Source: Dastarcus helophoroides
Taxonomy: Eukaryota > Arthropoda > Insecta > Coleoptera > Bothrideridae
Reading direction: 5' to 3'
Assembly: GCA_028583605.1 (NCBI GenBank)
Contig: CM053327.1
Location: 44,752,059 to 44,816,058 of the forward strand
DNA length: 64,000 bases
The notes under the pieces were generated by a model. The model was given only the letters and a program-made list of their open reading frames with translations. It did not search any database and was not told the DNA's origin. Position 1 is the first letter of the stretch. The number at the start of each line of letters is the position of its first letter. The position numbers were made by a program, and so were the translations under genes. This document shows, piece after piece, positions 60,897-64,000 of the stretch.

Positions 60897-61038
60897 CCAT
60901 ATATGGACCTACCCCATTTTGTAAATGCATTTCGGTCAAATTTTTCTTCCTGAGTTTATCGTGTCCTTGCTTTATTCTATCGTCCGTGTTTGTGGTTCAA
61001 GAAGACTATTATATATATTATAGTCTTGTTGTGGTTCA

Positions 61039-61382
61039 TAGGGATGCAAGATAATTTTAATATCGATAAATATATCGATATAAATATTGACAGCAGACAA
61101 ATATCGATAATCGATATTTTGGAAATTAACAAAAAGGTTTGTAAAGGGGCCCCACTCTTAGAAATTTCTACGTATTTCAGGCATATTATTTTTTCTGACC
61201 TAAAAAAAAGATCCTCGATCTCCATATTTTCGTTTATCATTGGCGACGTTTGAACAATTGATATCGGCTACCAGGCAAAATCGATATCATATCGACAATG
61301 TTATAATATCGATATAAATATCGATATTTTTGCTTCGATATTATCGATAATATCGGTCAACCGATATATTGTGGCATCCCTG
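61039..61382. mobile_element. hAT MITE, 344 bp, upstream of Sply
   Basis: Ends TAGGGATGCAA and, inverted, CAGGGATGCCACA, flanked by an exact 8-bp duplication GTGGTTCA (61031-61038, 61383-61390). No coding capacity. The ends are packed with ATCGAT-type words. It ends 247 bp before the Sply start codon. Confidence 0.88.
61061..61349. promoter_or_regulatory. Six TATCGATA (DRE-like) sites within the hAT MITE
   Basis: Exact TATCGATA at 61061-61068, 61073-61080, 61102-61109, 61307-61314, 61319-61326 and 61342-61349. In Drosophila this octamer is the DRE bound by DREF, and CGATA is the BEAF-32 core. Whether it regulates Sply here is inference. Confidence 0.4.
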
Positions 61383-61629
61383 GTGGTTCATATTTATAGG
61401 TTATGAATTAAGTTCTCAAATAGTCATCAATGTTATTTTTTGAATTTAAATATTTATCTACTGTTGATAATAATCGAACTTGTACTTTAAACGTTTATTT
61501 ACTTAAAATGCTGAAATTGTTTGCTTAGTTACCGCTTAAGATATACTAGTTGTAAGTAAATTTTGACGATATAATTTCATTCTACTTTTATGGTACTGTT
61601 TGTAGAACTTTGGTGCATTTGACGGCAAA

Positions 61630-63970
61630 ATGAATCCCTTTGGTTTCATACAAACAGGGCTGAATAATCATTTTGCAGCAAAAGAACCCTGGCAAATTGT
61701 AACTACAACTACCACTACAGTATTATTTTCAGTTTGGCTTTACCATTTTATTTTTCAAGATGAATGTAAGTATTCGTGTCGTGCATTTTTGCTACACCCT
61801 GAAATATCAAATGAAAGCATTTTCATAAAGATTAGATGTTTGTAGTTACATGAAATTGATTGAAACTAATTTATATTTGAAAAATGACAATATTTTTTAT
61901 TATATTAATTAGCTGCAGTATTCAAAGTGACCCAATTATTTTATATTTAGCTACTTGATTTATGTAAAAATCTAGGTCAATGTTTATCAGCCCTTTTTAT
62001 CCTACTGAAGTAGATCTAGTGATCGGGTAGTTTTCTGTGTCTCATACTGGTGTACATTATAAGCGTATAACAAGTAATTAATGTTTTTTATGTATTTGTT
62101 CGTCTTTTGAAATATTACCACAACTTTGTGAAATGAAAACCTATTCTCTTCAGAAAATAAAGAAATGGAAAAAATACTTTGATGTTTTATATTTTACATT
62201 TAGTATAAAATGTGCTATATTTCAATACCGTTCATTATTTTTTAGCGCTTTACGTAAGAGGCAAAAAAACGTTTTTTAAGTTAATCAGATTAGTACCCAG
62301 CATAAAAAATAAAATCGACTCTGAGCTGAAAAACCTCGAAGAAACATTTAAAGCAGATGTAGAGAAACGAACAAAGGATTTGGTATATTTCAATGAATTA
62401 CCTACAGAGCCACTTTCGAAGGATAAAATAATGGAACAATTAATCGACTGTCTTAAAATATGTAATTGTGCTTATAATGTATCCGTACTTCTTATTAAGA
62501 AATATTTTAATAGGCGATTACGATTGGAAAAGCGGTAAGGTGTCCGGATCGGTCTATTGTTACAATCCCGAACTTATTGACCTTGTTAGAGATGTTTACG
62601 GTAAGACTGCTTACACTAATCCGTTGCATCCCGATATTTTTCCGGGTGTTTGTAAAATGGAAGCAGAAGTTGTTCAGATGGCCGCAAAACTATTTCATGG
62701 CGATGAAGACACCTGCGGCACGGTGCTTATATAAAATATTACCTTACCGCATCCTAATTTATCGTTTTAGATGACTTCAGGCGGAACTGAGTCCATTTTG
62801 ATGGCTTGTAAAGCCTACAGAGACTTCGGAAGGGAAGAAAAAGGAATAAAAAAGCCGGAAATTGTAGTACCAGTTACAATTCATTCCGCATTCGATAAGG
62901 CTGCCCAATATTTCGGTCTTAAAGTTAGATCGATACCTGTAGATGCTAACTTGCAAGTAGATTTAAAAGCCATGAAACGTGCCATAAATTCCAATACTGT
63001 GATGGTAGATAGTTGAAACGTATCGGTGACATTTTAACCGTTTCTTGTAGCTTGCAGGGTCGGCGCCTAATTTTCCATATGGAACGGCTGACAATATTGG
63101 TGCCATATCAGATTTAGGTTTAAAATATGGGGTTCCGGTGCACGTTGATTCTTGTTTGGGTGGATTCTTGACAATATTTATGGAAGAAGCTGGGTATCCT
63201 GTACCTATATGTGATTTTAGGTTGCCTGGTGTGACGAGTATTTCTGCAGATACACACAAATATGGTTTTACGCCTAAAGGTTCATCTATTATTCTTTATA
63301 AACACCCAAAGTGAGTAACGTGACAACTACTTATTCTTTAAGTTGGAAAAATGTTCACAGAAGCTGCACAAATAAATAAAATTGTAATTGTATTGCATAA
63401 CTGATTAAAATAATGATGTCTGATACATTTACTTGAATTGTTATATAGTTCCGTCTTGGTCATCGTTATTTTTATCAGTTATTAGCATTGTAATTTACAC
63501 AAGTAAATAGTTCAGATAACACATTCGGTTAAATACTAATTTTTTACACGTTTCTTATATTTTTACGTATTTAATTTTAGATATCGTCACCATCAGTATA
63601 CCGTCACCACTGATTGGCCAGGAGGCGTATATGGTTCTCCCACGATAAGCGGCTCAAGAGCTGGTGGAAACATCGCTGTGTGTTGGGCCACTCTTTTGAG
63701 TTTTGGGCTCAAAGGTTACGTCGAGGCGACAAGAGATATAATTCACACTGCGAGATATATAGAAAAGGGGTATGTCACCTTAAAAACTACTTTGGTTTAG
63801 AATATTAACACGTTTTATTTCAGCTTGCGAAGGATGAAGGGTATATATATCTTTGGCCAACCTATTACCAGTGTTATTGCTGTAGGTTCGCACGAGTTTG
63901 AAATATATAGACTGTCCTCGGCTTTGGAAAAACTCGGTTGGAATCTTAACAATCTCCAATTTCCTTCAGC
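61630..63970 (+). CDS. Sply: Sphingosine-1-phosphate lyase, 3' end beyond window
   Basis: This PLP enzyme of the ER membrane splits sphingosine-1-phosphate into hexadecenal and phosphoethanolamine, the exit step of sphingolipid breakdown. Exons: 61630-61765, 62246-62461, 62514-62722, 62771-63004, 63051-63310, 63581-63769, 63824-63970; the last donor (GTATGT at 63971) leads out of the window. Phases agree throughout. About 463 residues are visible; family members are about 545-570, so roughly 100 are missing. Residues 20-42 form one membrane span. Conserved blocks: [36 protein letters not shown], and SADTHKYG, whose lysine (codon 63258-63260, about residue 335) is the Schiff-base lysine. [15 protein letters not shown] follows. 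Several introns are only 46-52 bp. No lesion was seen. Confidence 0.96.
61766..62245. other. Sply intron 1, no element recognised
   Basis: A/T-rich intron, GTAAGT donor and TTTTTTAG acceptor. No repeat family seen. Confidence 0.6.
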
Positions 63971-64000
63971 GTATGTTGAATGAGTATGTAAATTGGTGGA

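Overview
The window is nuclear DNA of an insect-like animal. It is AT-rich, its two genes have many exons with GT-AG introns (several of only 46-52 bp), and its introns are packed with animal transposons. A beetle would fit the mix (DUF4817 mariner-type transposase, Tigger/pogo, hAT MITEs, APE-type LINEs), but that is inference.

Two host genes lie head to head. On the minus strand, from the ATG at 57896 to the stop at 74, is a complete VPS13 gene (VPS13A/C type), a bridge-like lipid-transfer protein. I reconstructed 39 coding exons. Every splice junction keeps phase, and the exons sum to 9753 nt, or 3250 codons plus stop. On the plus strand, from 61630 to beyond the right edge, is the sphingosine-1-phosphate lyase gene (Sply), with seven exons visible and the PLP lysine present. 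Both products are lipid-handling proteins of the ER system, but I see nothing that ties them together beyond divergent placement about 3.7 kb apart.

Layout, left to right. 74-5195 holds the VPS13 C-terminus with small MITEs in its introns. 5196-9890 is one intron with a 616-bp-period AT-rich array, a 642-bp hAT MITE and a 1398-bp mariner-type element whose end forms part of the splice donor. 9891-13736 codes most of the VAB region. 13737-18231 is an intron made of a 20-bp palindromic minisatellite, a foldback-like core and a Penelope-like fragment. 18232-22725 is coding. 22726-26806 is an intron filled by a ~107-bp-monomer satellite. 26807-34508 is coding, with a MITE and a dead Tigger element in the introns. 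34509-43858 is an intron with low-complexity DNA and LINE copy 1. 43859-44513 holds exons 3-5. 44514-57657 is an intron with LINE copy 2 (inverted relative to copy 1), more minisatellite and MITEs. 57658-57896 holds exons 1-2. 57897-61629 is intergenic: minisatellite, an (AG)n tract, and a 344-bp hAT MITE with six TATCGATA sites close to Sply. 61630-63970 is Sply.

I saw no tRNA, rRNA, CRISPR array or prokaryotic system. The most interesting items are transposon ends placed at VPS13 5' splice sites, the inverted LINE pair around exons 3-5, the foldback-like minisatellite element, and the DRE-like array next to Sply.
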